The notes: generated from the sequence alone by a model not told the origin. A stretch of 42,701 bases of DNA from Ureaplasma sp. (GCA_020024695.1 JAHHTK010000007.1:1-42701), one strand, 5' to 3'; positions 26,902 to 38,661 are shown, numbered from the stretch's first letter. Made by a program: numbers and translations.

Positions 26902-28660
26902 TGAGTTTTTCTTTCAAGAGTTTGACAATTTTTAACGGTAAGATTTGGCTTAATTCTTGTTCACTTGCTTTTTTCATCTCAGCTAATGAACTATAGTTTT
27001 TTAATAAGATGGATTTTCTTTTTGGTCCTAACCCTGGGATTTGATCAAGAACAGAAGTAATAGTTTTAGAAACATAACTTTTCCGAAAGTGACTAATGAT
27101 AAAATTATGAATATCTTCTTGCATATTAAATAAATAATAATAAAGACCTGAGTGACGTTCTAGTTTAATTTCTTGACCATCTCTTAAGACAATGCTATCG
27201 GTTTTGTGATGATCATCTTTTTTTAATCCTACAACATCAATCATATGACTAATATTTAATTCATCTAAGGCTTTTAAACAGGCATTAATTTGAATAATCC
27301 CGCCATCCACAATAATAACATTCGGTAACTTTTCATGACGTTTTAACATATCGCTATAACGTCGTAACATAACAGCATACATGTAGTGATAGTCACCATC
27401 TAATTCTTCTGGTAAATTATAGTGTCTTGACAAACCTTTTTCACGAACCCCATTAATATAGACATTCACCCCAGCCACTGGCATTTTTCCATATAAATTG
27501 GAGTTGTCAAACACTTCCATCCGATAAGTTGAAACAACTTTGGTCACCTGTTGAAATTCTTCTAAGGCTTTGACAGTTCGTGCTTGTTCAGCTTGAGAAG
27601 CTAATAAATTATTTTTTAAATAATCCTTAGCATTGGTAATCACATTATTTAATACATCTTGAATCTTTTTGGTATCAGGTTTTTTAAAACTAGTTTCTAA
27701 TTGTTGGGATAACAATTCTAAGGATTCATCATCTAAATTAACAATGACCCGATGGGGTACTTTATTTAAAGTGTAGTATTGTAATAAAAATTGAGTAATG
27801 ACATCTTCTAAGTCACTAAAAATATCATAGATTTGACTAAAGACAGTGAGCCATTTCCCATTCACATACCCACACACTAAGATACATAAATGTTCATCTT
27901 TTTGATAATAACCAATGATATCCATGGTATCTTTACATGATAATTCCACCACTTGGTTATTGGCTAAATTGATTAATCCATCGCTAGTTTCTTTGTACTG
28001 TTGAGCAATTTCAAACTGCAACATTTGCACTGCTTTTTCTTCTTTTTGTTTTAAGTCTTGGACAATTTCTTTAATATCACGGTTAAAGATGTTAGCAATC
28101 ATTCGTTTATAGTTTTTATAAACTTGTTGGTCAATTTCTTGAATACATGGAGCTAAACATTGACCAATATCATAATAGATACAGGTTTTATTAGGCAATT
28201 TATGACACTTACGAAATGGAATAATTGATTCTAATAACCGATAAATATTGTATTTTTTGAACGCACTATCTGCTAAAGGACCATAATATGTCCCCTTAAT
28301 TTTTCCATAATGGTTAGTATATAAAATGCGAGGGTTTTTTTCATCTGTCACTACAATATATGGATAACTGGAACTATCTTTTAATAAGATGTTATATTTC
28401 GGTTTGTGTTTCTTAATTAAATTGTTTTCTAATAATAAAGCATCATTCACACTGGGCGTAATCCGATATTCAACATCGGCAATATTTTTTACTAATAATG
28501 TGGTTTTACTATCCTTAACTCCTGAAAAATAAGAATGGGTTCGATTAAACAAATTCTTGGCTTTCCCAACATAAATAATTTCACCCCGATCATTTTTTCA
28601 CAAATAGACCCCAGGCAATTTAGGCATCACTGCTAACTTCTTTTTAATATTATCATTCAT
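26888..28660 (-). CDS. uvrC: Excinuclease ABC subunit C
   Basis: 590-aa dual nuclease of nucleotide-excision repair. The N-terminal GIY-YIG domain (LPGVYLWKN...EIIYVGKAKNL) makes the 3' cut. A UVR-type coiled coil lies in the middle (QKEEKAVQMLQFEIA). An RNase H-like nuclease (NVIIVDGGIIQ, then the VVGLKKDDHHK segment) makes the 5' cut, and a C-terminal helix-hairpin-helix (QIPGLGPKRKSILL) binds DNA. Start at 28660: the nearby ATG at 28656 is out of frame. The start abuts the stop of the upstream gene directly. Confidence 0.96.
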
Positions 28661-29326
28661 TTAGATCCTTATCTTGACTAAATTTAAAACCCGTTCTAAA
28701 GCAACATAGAAAACAAAAATATTACTAGAAATCAAACAGAACTTTAAATCATTCTGCGTTTTCATTTCAAACCAATACGGTTTTAAATGAATGGATTTTA
28801 AATTGTCATAACTAATCGAAAGATATTCTTTGAAACTACTGAAAACAATCCGTTGGGTCGTAATATAAACCTCACCCTGTTCAAAAATAATATTGACATC
28901 TTTTTGGTTCATCATTTGACCCACAACCTCAATATCAAACTTAAAATAAATGTTTTCTTTCGGATAAACATCAAAATCAACAATTAAGTTTTTTAAGTTT
29001 CGCAACTTGCTAAACACAATCTGACTATAGTGGTCTAAATAATCTAATTCATACCCCGTTAATTCTTCTTTTAACAAAAGATTATCAAGCATTTTTAAGA
29101 GTTGGTTAATGTATTTTTTATCAAACCGTTCGTGGGTTTGAATCCACGCTTTAATTAAAGCAAACCGATAAACTAAAAACTCATTTTCATAGTCGGGTTG
29201 GTATAGTTTTAAGGTTTTTTGACGTGAAAAAAATGGTAATGTATGTAAGTTAAGTTGTTTGTTAACTTGCTTAACAAACTCATCATAGCGTGATTGATTT
29301 TTAACTTGACGAACAAACAATTCCAT
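28661..29326 (-). CDS. Unknown cytoplasmic protein in ABC-transporter operon, PH/GRAM-like tail
   Basis: 221 aa, not recognised. The N-terminal two thirds are helical and basic (MELFVRQVKNQSRYDEF...). The last third (about residues 140-215) reads like a small beta-sandwich with EQGEVYITTQRIVFSS, a pattern seen in bacterial PH and GRAM-like domains (gx-hhhTxxRhhh). It lies between the ABC ATPase (13 bases upstream) and uvrC (0 bases downstream). An accessory role in the transporter is a guess from position only. Confidence 0.6.
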   Translation of the reverse strand: MELFVRQVKNQSRYDEFVKQVNKQLNLHTLPFFSRQKTLKLYQPDYENEFLVYRFALIKAWIQTHERFDKKYINQLLKMLDNLLLKEELTGYELDYLDHYSQIVFSKLRNLKNLIVDFDVYPKENIYFKFDIEVVGQMMNQKDVNIIFEQGEVYITTQRIVFSSFKEYLSISYDNLKSIHLKPYWFEMKTQNDLKFCLISSNIFVFYVALERVLNLVKIRI

Positions 29327-29339
29327 TTTTATAAGATGC

Positions 29340-30365
29340 CTAATTTTTTGACATAGTGTGAACCGAACCCCGAATAACAAATTCTTTATATAAATCATCA
29401 AGGGTTGGTTTATATTTTTCAAATAAAACTAGTTGGTCTAGTTTTAAGAAATGATCAGCTAATTCATTAGCAAGGGTAATGTTAGGTGCTTGGAAACGGT
29501 AAATATGACTCTTACCCTTAGCAAAGACTTTATAACTTATTTGATTTTTTTCAAAAAAGTCTGTTAAATAAATTTCATCATTGACCATAATGTTATAAAC
29601 ATTGTGGGATTCTTCTAAGATTTGTTTTAAAGAACCTGAGAAAACGATTTTACCACCATCAAGAATCGTAGCGTGGGTAGCATATTTTTCAATTTCACTT
29701 AAGATGTGACTAGAAATAAAGATTGATTTTCCTTCGGCTTGTAATTTTTGCAACGTATCGAAGAATTCAATTCTAGCGGTGGGATCAAGGTTGGCGGCTG
29801 GTTCGTCCATAATAATTAAGTCTGGGTTGTGAACCAAAGCTTGTAATAATAAAATCTTTTTCTTTTGTCCTGACGAAAAGGTATTGGGTGATTTCTTGGC
29901 TAAGTTAGCCATGTGGGTGGCTTCAAGATTTTGAGTGACAAACTCTTTAGCTTGCTTAGTGCTTAACCCTGCTAAATTACACATCTGTAATAAATAATTT
30001 TCAGTGGACATTCCTTCAGGAAACCGAGCAGTTTCTGGAATATAACCTAAATGACGTTTCGCTTCGGTTGTTTTATTAGAATACCCTGATAAATAAATTT
30101 CACCCTGAAATTGTGCATAAGCACCCACAATGGATTTAATGGTAGTGGTTTTCCCAGCCCCATTTCCACCGATAAAAGCGTGAAACTCACCCTTCCCAAC
30201 TTCAAAGTTTAACCCTTGAATTGCAGGTGCCATTTTTGGTTTATACTGCTTGGTTAAATTAATGACTTTTAAAAGCAAATCTTTATATTCAGGTTGGTAA
30301 AGACTTGGTTTGCGAACCTTTCTTTTTTCAAATCAAGCTTTTATTTTAGATACTTTCTTACTCAT
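29340..30365 (-). CDS. ABC transporter ATP-binding protein (ABC-2 type)
   Basis: 341-aa ATPase. Walker A GGNGAGKTT at residues 66-74, a signature written FSSGQKKK (in place of LSGGQ), Walker B LIIMDEPAANLDP, and the H-loop in FISSHILSE. The C-terminal 80 residues are the usual extension of ABC-2 exporter ATPases. I start at ATG 30365 with its AAGGA site, which adds a basic 29-residue leader (KAWFEKRKVRK) before the ATPase core. Partner is the permease encoded directly upstream (8-base gap). Confidence 0.9.
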
Positions 30366-30373
30366 AAAAATCC

Positions 30374-32386
30374 TTAAATAAAGTCTTTTCTTGCATATAA
30401 GATGGTTCCAATCACTAATAAGATGGCTGTTAAACTAAATCAAACACCTAACACTCCACCTAAGGTTAAATACGGCGTGACTGCCACTGTATTAAAAGTA
30501 GCAAAGTTTGATTCATTCATTCCCATTAATGGTGGTTGGTCAATTCGCATCATTGATAAGTTAACTAATTTACTAATTTGACGTAAGGTTTCTAATTCTT
30601 GATTTAAATGACCACCATGACCAATTTGAATCAAGGTTTGCATCACTTCATAAGGCATAATAAAGCTACTATATGAAGTAACAATGGTTGGAATTAAAGA
30701 ATTTAATTCTAATAAATTCATAGCATGAACATATTTTGGATCTTGATAATTGGTAGTTGAATAATTGACCACATATTCATAAGCTGCTTGTTGCATTTGT
30801 TTTAAAATACTTAAAGAAATTTTATTAACAAACAAGAACTGCTTAATTAAATCTTGTGGATTATTCATCAAGATTTCAAATACTTCAGCTAAATCATTTA
30901 AGTTCTTTAGTTCTAAATCTCAATCATTAGCTTGAATATATTGTTGGTAAGCAGCCAAGATTTTTGGATTATTTAATGATGCAATCACAGCTTGATTTAA
31001 ATATGATTGTACATATGAAACCGTATTTGGATGGTTCATATTAGATAACATATTGGAACTAATTAAGGTTTGGAAATCTTGGGCATAACTATCAACAATA
31101 GCTTTAGAAGCAGCAATTTTTGGTGGTTTACTTGGTTGGGTTTCAAATAAGAATTGGTCAATTTTTTCTCAACTATGAGGGTTATTAATTTGAATTGGTT
31201 CACCAAAACCAACTTCATTTAATTGATCTTTTGGTGTTCATGGAGTTCAAGTTGGTAAACGTAATTGTCAACTCAATTGTTTATCAATTAAGCTTGGAAC
31301 TTGGAAACTTTGGTTGCCATATGAGAAATTAAAATCATTGTTTTCTAATAATAAATATTTAATTTTGACATCTTGGTTTACATTGATTGATCAGTTTTTA
31401 AACTGATTAAAATCAATCGGTTTCTTGCCAAACCGTAAGTTTCCATTTGTCACAGTGTCTTGGTTAAAAATAAATTTATAGAAATAAGCGGCTTGATAAT
31501 CATCAACAATGTAGTTTTGTAAATTCATTAACTCACTTCATTGGAAAATTGGGTCAAACACTAACATGGAATAACGACTCGAACCTAACAAGGCTTCGTG
31601 TCATAAATTAGCTAAATAATCACCATTCGCTGGCACAATTTGGTTGTTATTGTTTTTATAGAATGAAATCGCAGTATTGGTTAATTTGTTCCGAGCGATT
31701 GCTCCATTCATTACTTGGTAAGTATATTGATCATCTTGGACATTTTCAATGTTTAAAACTGGATTTAAAATCTTGATATCAACGTTTTTATTTTGGACAT
31801 ATTTGGCTGGACCCGAAGATAAAATGGTGTCAGCAAAACAATATAACATGAACGCAAAGCAGGTTCCGATGGTAGCCAAAGTGGCTCCCATTTTTTTCGT
31901 GACTAAACAGAAAACTAAAGCCACACCACTAAAGAATAATAAGATTAATAAAGTGGTTAAAAAGACCCCACCTCCAACATAAGTATAAGTTTTATAGCCA
32001 TCAACCGTAAAGTAGGTTAAAAAGCCAAAACACATACTTAATAGAGACAATAAGAGAATTAAGGTGGCGAGTACAATACACTTGCCAACCAGCATTTCAT
32101 TTCTTTTAATTGGCTTAGCGGTAATTAACAATTCAGTCCCATCATCAATCCCAGCCCGAAACAGCTGTACAGCATAAATAGCAGCGACAATGGCACCTGC
32201 TAGCACCACCATCATGTTAAACCCATAGTACATTAAAGTAATAGAAACAGGTTGTTTCATAACAGCAGAAACTAAAAAGAGCACTGCAATTAAAACTAAT
32301 AAATAGACTAACGTTGACACATAATACGACCAACGCCGAAATATAATTGAAAATAAAAACTTTGAATAACGTCCAATTTGCTTCAT
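30374..32386 (-). CDS. ABC-2 type transporter permease
   Basis: 670 aa. Six or so membrane helices lie in the first 210 residues, beginning FSIIFRRWSYYVSTLVYLL, with VCL.TKKMG loops typical of ABC-2 permeases. A polar domain of about 400 residues, mostly predicted to be outside, follows, and a final pair of helices closes near the end (LGGVLGVWFSLTAILL...ILYARKDFI). TGA-Trp codons break up the standard-code frame. The start is two bases after the ileS stop. Substrate unknown. Confidence 0.8.
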
Positions 32387-32388
32387 AA

Positions 32389-35070
32389 CTATTTCTTTAG
32401 AACTTTGAAGCAACGGTCACATAAATCGTCATGCATTAAGTTGGCTTCAACGTGTTCTCAACATCTTTCACAACGTGGTAAATTTGCATTTTCAACAACT
32501 ATGTCTTGAGAATGACTATTGATTTCAACTAACGCCACTCCAAGTCATTTTGCTAAAGTTTTGGTATCTAATGAACTGATGCCAGTTGGTAAAATCACCT
32601 TAGCTTCAGTGTTTTTCTTGATTTGACCATTATTTCTTAATTGTTCTAATAATAAATTAACTTTATCTCTTAAACTAAAGAATTGGTCAAATAAACTTTC
32701 ATCAACTGGATTTTTTACAAATGGATTTAAATCAATTCAGTTTTCTAAGTGAATTGATTCTTGTTTTTGTCCCATTGGCATAAAGTGGTAAACTTCTTCA
32801 GTTGTATATGGCATGATTGGTGCTAACGCAATGGCCATATTTTTAACAATTAAATAAACGGTTGATTGGATAATTTTTCTGACTGGACTATCAAGACCAT
32901 CACAATAAATATCACTCTTAATCATATCAAAGTATCAAGTTGATAAATCATAAGTGAATTTATTCACTAATTTGACAACGCTACTAAATTCATAGTTAGC
33001 ATAGGCTTTATCAATTTGAACTAACACTTTATGTAAGTAATTTAGTGCTCATTGATCTTCAAGTCTAAAGTCTTGAACCATATCTTTGTTTGGATCAAAA
33101 TCGTTAATAATGCCTAAACTAAATCTGAATAAAGTGTTTCTGATTTTTCGGTACATTTCAGCATATTGTTTTAAAATGTTTTGCCCGATTCTAGTATCAG
33201 CGGCATAGTTAGAATCAGCCACTCATAATCTGAAAATATCAGCCCCGAATTCATCAAAGACTTTTTGTGGATCCACGGTGTTACCTTTAGATTTAGACAT
33301 TTTAAAGCCTTTTTCATCTAAAACAAAGCCGTGACTTAATAAGAATTTATAAGGTGCTTTATCGTGAGAAATAGTACCTGTAATTAAACTGGAGTTAAAT
33401 CAACCACGGTATTGATCAGTTCCTTCAAGATATAAATCAGCAGGATAATTTAAGCCTCAAACTTTAAACATTGCATGACTAGAACCAGAGTCAAATCAAA
33501 CGTCAAGAATGTCAGTTTCTTTACGATATTTCTTGTTAGGGTCATATTTATCTGTTAAGAAACTTTGAGCAGGTCATTCTCATCAGATATTAGTTCCGTT
33601 TTGACTTAATAATTGGATGGTGTGGTCAATTAAATCAAGGTCTAAAAGTGGTTGGTCATTTTCGTCATAAATAATTGGAATTGGTAACCCTCAAACTCTT
33701 TGACGAGAAATACATCATTCGCTCCGATTTAAAATCATTTCTTTCATCCGAGCAGTTGCTTTAGGATTTGGTGATTTTACATCGTTTTCTAAAGTCGCAA
33801 CAATTTGGTTTTGAATTTCTTTAATATTAACAAATCATTGACGAGTTGCCCGATAAATAACTGGTTTATGGGTTCTTCAGTCATGAGCCACTGAGTGCAC
33901 AATTTTAGTTTGAGCTAAAAGGTGATTGGATTGAGCTAAACGGTCCATAATAATTGGATTGGCATCAGCATAAAAGACCCCAACTAATTCAGGATCATAA
34001 ATTTCGTTGGTATATTTACCATAAGCATCAACAGGACTAAATGGAGCAATGTTATATTTTTTACATGCCACATAGTCTTCGTTCCCAAAGCCTGGGGCAT
34101 TATGAACTAAACCAGTCCCATTATCTTTCCCAACATATTCAGCTAAGATTACAGGACAAATTTCTTTAGTTAATGGGTGCAAATAACTCACCCCTTCTAA
34201 ATCACGTCCCTTAAAGGTTTTTAAAATTTGATAATTATCTCATTGAGCCACTTGGGCAATATTTTCAATTAAGTCTTGGCCCACAATATAGTGGTGATTA
34301 TTTGTTTCAATTAAGCAATAGTCAAAGTCTGGGTTGACAGCAATGGCTTTGTTAGCAGGAATGGTTCATGGAGTAGTAGTTCAAATAACCAATTCGTCAT
34401 GAGGACTTACAAATTGGTTGCCGTTAACAATGTCTCAAGTAACATAAATAGAGTCACTGGTTTGGTCTGCGTATTCAATTTCAGCTTCAGCTAAAGCACT
34501 TTGGCTACTTCAAGATCAATAAACTGGTTTAAAGTCTTGATAAACTAATTTCTTCGCCACCATGTCTTTAAATAATTCAAGTTCTTGAGTTTCAAATACA
34601 GGATCTAAAGTAATATAGGTTTGGTCAAAATTGGAAAGCGTTCCCATTCTTAAAAATTGTTGTTTTTGGATAGCAATTTGTTGGAAAGCATAGTCTTTAC
34701 ATTTGTTCCGAATTTCAACAGCCCCTAGGAATTTATTGTTCTTATCTTGTTTTAAAACTGCTAATTCAATTGGTAACCCGTGGGTATCTCAACCAGGAAT
34801 AAAAGGAGCTTGAAAACCAGCAAAGTTTTTATATCTCACAATAATATCTTTTAAAACCATGTTTAAAGCATGGCCAACGTGAAGGTTTCCATTGGCATAT
34901 GGAGGACCATCATGTAAGAAAAATAAAGGTTTGTCTTTATTTAATTCAAGTCTTTTAGCATAAATTTGATTATCTAATCAATTAGCTAATAAGATTGGTT
35001 CTTTGGTTGCCAAACCCGCACGCATTTCAAAGTCGGTTTTTGGCATATTTAAAGTATTTTTATAATCCAT
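32389..35070 (-). CDS. ileS: Isoleucyl-tRNA synthetase
   Basis: 893-aa class I synthetase. The N-terminal half holds FFLHDGPPYANGNLHVGHAL with the HIGH-type motif. The editing domain has WTTTPWTIPANKA. KMSKSKGN lies around 33285-33305. The C-terminus has a zinc-binding Cys cluster (RCERCWEH and CDRC). The ATG at 35070 follows AAAGGAATTTC. It opens the run of minus-strand genes that ends at pncC. A promoter is visible and no T-box leader is present. Confidence 0.97.
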
Positions 35071-35125
35071 GAAATTCCTTTAAAAAATGATTTGATATTT
35101 AACTATTAAAAATAATAATATTTAT

Positions 35126-35153
35126 ATTATAGAATGCTAAAACTAATCGTTAA
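35126..35153 (-). promoter_or_regulatory. ileS promoter
   Basis: On the minus strand TTAACG, a 16-base spacer and TATAAT, about 55 bases before the start codon. Confidence 0.6.
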
Positions 35154-35258
35154 TTAAAATCGGTTCATTTTTGACTTTTCTTAGATTTAGCCCTCAAAAT
35201 TATAAGTTATTGCAATAATGCTAGATAATATTAATATAGAAACGAAAGAAGTGCACAA

Positions 35259-36287
35259 ATGGAACTTACAAAAAGAAGAATTAAAATCTTAGAAATCGTT
35301 GTCAATGAATACACTGCTACTGCTCAACCTGTGGGCTCACAATTAATTCAAAAGAAATATTTACCAGACATTTCACCCCAAACAATCAGAAATGAATTGT
35401 TATATTTGGAAGAAAATGGTTTTTTGGAAAAAATGCATACTTCCTCAGGAAGAATTCCATCCCACAAGGGGTTTGAATATTATCGTGATCATTTAATGCG
35501 TCCAGTGTTACGAAATGATATTAAAAGAAAGTTACAAGAAATCTTTAATAACCGTTTAAATAACATTGATGAAACCATTAATGACAGTGTCAGTCTCATT
35601 ACCGATTTATTACACTTACCAGCCGTTCTTACCTCTAACAATTGTAATGAACATTTAGCAATGTTGAAATTGATTCGGTTAACTCCTAATGAAGGTTTAA
35701 TCATTATGGTTACAAGTGGGGGTTCGATTTCTAAACTCACAGTGCCAACCAGTAATGAACAACAATTCCAAGACGTTTCTACTTGTATTCAAATCTTAAA
35801 TGAACGTTTATTAGAAACTCGGATGGACGAAATTGAAGTGAAAATGAACGCAATGTTAGACATCATTTCACAACAAGTAAGTGACTATGAATATACTTTA
35901 CAAAACGTCATTACCCGTTTATTAAATCACTCTACGAAATCCTTTCAAGATGTGCTTGGGTTCAGTCAATTAACTAACCAACCAGAATTTAGTGACCATG
36001 AAAAGTTATGTAAGGTCTTGGGCTTACTTGAAAATAGTTCTGTTTGAACTGCTTTAGCTCACCACCAAGATGCCACTAACTCCACCACCATTACCTTAGG
36101 GAGTCAGTTCAACATGCCTGACATTGCCATTGCTCGCACCAACATCCACGCTGGCGAAACCACCAAACAAATTTGTTTAGTCGGCCCAGCACGAATGGAC
36201 TACAACCAAGTCAAAGCCATCCTTGACTTCATTAAAGAAAATATTGAAAACAATTTCTGCCAACCAAAACAATTAAAAAATAAATAA
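35259..36287 (+). CDS. hrcA: Heat-inducible transcription repressor HrcA
   Basis: 342-aa repressor that binds CIRCE operators and needs GroEL-type chaperones for activity in Bacillus. The N-terminal winged helix is clear (LTKRRIKILEIVVNEY, then PVGSQLI and SPQTIRNELLYLEENGFLEK). SSGRIPSHKGFEYY follows, and the C-terminal GAF-like dimer domain ends with VGPARMDYNQVKAILDFI. Its own upstream region has no CIRCE, so it does not appear to repress itself through that site. Divergent from ileS. The expected target in this window is clpB. Confidence 0.96.
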
Positions 36288-36311
36288 TATTGAAAAAGAG
36301 AGAAAATTATC

Positions 36312-36956
36312 ATGTTAAAAGAGTTTAAAAAATATTTAAAATCCTATCGGAAATCGGCGAAACAATTCCACAAAGAAATAAAAAAGAATAAAGAATTAGA
36401 CTTTATTGATCGTAGTTTTAAAAGTGATGTCTGCCAATATATGTGTGGCTATTACTACGGTTTAATCAACTTTAATAGTTCTTTATATGAACCACACTAC
36501 AATAACGTTTATGGGTTATGTAGTGTCTTAAATAACTTAATGAACCATCAAAGTGACCAAAACCCTTATGATTGTTTTAACACTTTAGATTCAGTCTTCT
36601 TTGTCCAATGTATTGATAGTCAATTATTAGACTTAATTGATGAATTACAATTAAATGAGTTTATTGATAAAGCTAATGAAATCTTTAACCAATTAGTGTT
36701 AGCAATTAACCAAACCCAAACCATTCCTTTTGATGATTTATTGTTATATGAAAACATTATCACTTGAACTATTTATTTAATGGTCAATGATAAATTAGAA
36801 AATGAAGACATTAAAGATGAAGCAATTGTTAATGCTTGAACCAAGGCTTTAACTTTATTAACTAGTTTCTTAACTGAACAATTAAAGAAATTATTAACCT
36901 TTAACTTTGAATTCATTTTAGAATACATTAATAACATCGTGTTATATTTACACTAG
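36312..36956 (+). CDS. Unknown helical protein downstream of hrcA
   Basis: 214 aa, not recognised. No signal peptide or membrane helix. Basic N-terminus (KEFKKYLKSYRKSAKQFHKEIKK), then a predominantly helical, Leu/Asn-rich body with a cysteine-containing patch (DVCQYMCGYYYG). The ATG is 24 bases after the hrcA stop with only a weak ribosome site, and a terminator follows, so hrcA and this gene probably share a transcript. Mollicutes often have grpE-dnaK-dnaJ after hrcA, but this protein has none of their motifs. Confidence 0.6.
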
Positions 36957-36964
36957 TTATTTTG

Positions 36965-36990
36965 AAAGACTATCTTAATAGTCTTTTTTT
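36965..36990 (+). terminator. hrcA operon terminator
   Basis: AAAGACTAT/ATAGTCTTT nine-pair perfect stem, four-base loop and a T-run. It overlaps the stop of the convergent minus gene. Confidence 0.9.
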
Positions 36991-37630
36991 AATGCTTAAG
37001 TTGGGTAAATTTGTGAGCAATATTTTGGTGGTGGTCTAAATCTACTAAGAAACTAAATAATGGTTGGTCTTGATAACAAAAACGGCACCAGTAATCAGAA
37101 TTAATTTGTTCAATTATGACTTGATAGTCTTTGTTTAATTGACATTTTAAAAGACAGTTCTGGTTGGTCATTTGAAGTTCAAAATCATTGAGATGGAGTT
37201 TTAAAATTCATTCTAAAGTGTCATGACCAACCTGTTGATAAAAGTCTTTGACACTGTTCAACATAAACAATTGATCAACATCTTTTTGGGGCTGGTGGTT
37301 TCTTAATTGGTGGGCTTTATTCACAAATAAATGGCTATAACGGGCCTGATAGTCAATGTCACACGATGAATTGACATAGCCAATCACATGATAATCTTTA
37401 TCTAGCAATTCACAGACTAAATAACTGTCTTGGTCAATGACAGTTAATAAATAACGGACAGAAATAAATTTTTGATCAAAAAAATGCACACTAAAGGTGT
37501 TTATTTGTTCTTGGTGACTATCAATCTGGTAATCACAATGCTGAAGTTTTCAAAATAATTGAATCCCAAACTGAATCAAGTTCTTTTTAAATTTAAAAAG
37601 TCCAAATGTCATAAAATCTTTATTTTGCAT
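36989..37630 (-). CDS. Unknown protein (213 aa)
   Basis: Not recognised. No signal peptide or membrane helix; rich in Gln, His, Asp and aromatic residues, with about ten cysteines (for instance NSSCDIDYQ and YWCRFCYQD). The last C-x-x-C-like pair could bind metal but is incomplete. The ATG at 37630 has an AAAGGAA ribosome site. It converges on the hrcA operon and is separate from the gene at 37757 by a terminator. Confidence 0.6.
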
Positions 37631-37710
37631 TTTTAGATTCCTTTCTATTATTAATAGCCTAAAAATGCATAAATGTCTTTAAAAATTCTAAAAATTTATA
37701 ATTTTTAGAC

Positions 37711-37745
37711 AAAAAAATCATCAGGTCTTAGTTGACTTGATGATT
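37711..37745 (-). terminator. Terminator of the 133-aa gene
   Basis: On the minus strand AATCATCAAGTC pairs with GACCTGATGATT (one mismatch) over a six-base loop, followed by seven T. It starts 12 bases after the stop at 37757. Confidence 0.88.
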
Positions 37746-37756
37746 CATTCATAGTT

Positions 37757-38158
37757 TTAGTCTTCTTGTTGATTTTCACTTGTCAAACCAGTGGTTTGGT
37801 CAGCTTCTTTACGGGCTGCTCGTTCTTCAGCACGGCGAAGGCGTGCTTCTTTAGCCTCTTGTTTAGTTTGATTCATTTTGTTGCGAGCTGTTAAGTGAAA
37901 AGTACCTTCTTTGGTTTCAAATTTACCAAGATAATAGCAAGGAATTGCTAAGCGAAGTTTAGCATTTTCTTTCGCACGACGGGTCTTAATATCACGAACT
38001 TTATAGTCTTGATATTTTTCACGGAAGCGATAGTAAGCACTATGTTGAGACCTATACGATTGATATTGGTCAAGATAGACTTCTTTGAACAGTTGCTTAT
38101 CACGTTCGAAAAGTTCAAATAATTCAATTCATTCTTGATTAGTTCTATGTTTGCCCAT
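37757..38158 (-). CDS. Small basic protein of unknown function (133 aa)
   Basis: Not recognised. Very rich in Lys, Arg, Glu, Gln and Tyr. The N-terminal part has Tyr/Gln spacing (YLDQYQSYRSQHSAYYRF), a short ordered core follows (LRLAIPCYYLGKFETKEGTF), and the end is a charged helix of Lys/Glu/Ala/Arg. No signal or membrane segment. It could bind nucleic acid or ribosomes from its charge. Its own promoter and terminator make it monocistronic. Confidence 0.65.
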
Positions 38159-38200
38159 ATTTAATCTCTCTTTGCCTTGCCTAGAATTATTGTGAATTTC

Positions 38201-38206
38201 ATTATA
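38201..38206 (-). promoter_or_regulatory. -10 box of the 133-aa gene
   Basis: Perfect TATAAT on the minus strand, 42 bases before the start codon; no clear -35. Confidence 0.5.
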
Positions 38207-38595
38207 GATATAAGTCTTTCTTCATTAATTTTAGTCAGCTTCTAAAGCTTAAATTTTTATTAAATAATCTCAAAAACATTAATTTTATACGTCTCATAAT
38301 TAATGTTTTTACTCTTTAATTATATTAAATAACTAGGAGGAATTCTTTAAACGAATATTTTACGAAAATTTTAAAAAAAGAAAAGTTTTAGCGTCATTTA
38401 TTCTTCTTTATTCGCTAAAATTTGACATTTTCATTAAAAAATCTTCAGTTGCTTATCCTCTTAGGTTACCTTCTTATTTTACAAGATTTTTGTTTTTTAG
38501 GTTAAAAAATTTATCTAGAAATTTAACCCTGATTACAAAAACTTTTCTTCAGAGATGTCCTTGCTTCATTTAGAAACAATTGATGTTGTTGTTTT
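38207..38595. other. Gene-free, inverted-repeat-rich region
   Basis: No ORF of note on either strand for about 390 bases. Inverted repeats: AAAAACATTAATT at 38272-38284 with its perfect complement at 38298-38310; TTTTAGCG/CGCTAAAA at 38386-38393 and 38413-38420 with a T-run on the minus strand; and GGTTAAA/TTTAACC at 38500-38528. An AGGAGG lies at 38335-38340 with no start codon after it. Possibly one or more small RNAs. No DnaA boxes or tRNA were recognised. Confidence 0.55.
38272..38310. repeat. 13-bp perfect inverted repeat with A-run and T-run
   Basis: Arms of 13 bases, loop of 13 bases, five A on the left and five T on the right, so it can be a terminator on either strand. No adjacent gene ends here. 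Confidence 0.7.
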
Positions 38596-38653
38596 ATGAG
38601 TTGTTTTAAGAAAAATGACACCTAGCCGTTGCTAAATGTCATTCAAAACTCAT
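38596..38653 (-). terminator. Nested hairpin terminator of the dnaX operon
   Basis: Inner stem AATGACA/TGTCATT enclosing TAGC/GCTA across a 2x2 internal loop, and a weaker outer stem ATGAGTT/AACTCAT. The minus strand has a T-run after the inner stem. It lies just after the oxidoreductase stop codon at 38662. Confidence 0.75.
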
Positions 38654-38661
38654 CTCTTTTA

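Noticed and set aside
35071..35258. T-box or CIRCE between ileS and hrcA
   Set aside because: The ileS leader is only about 50 bases with no T-box elements, and no AGCACTC inverted repeat is present.
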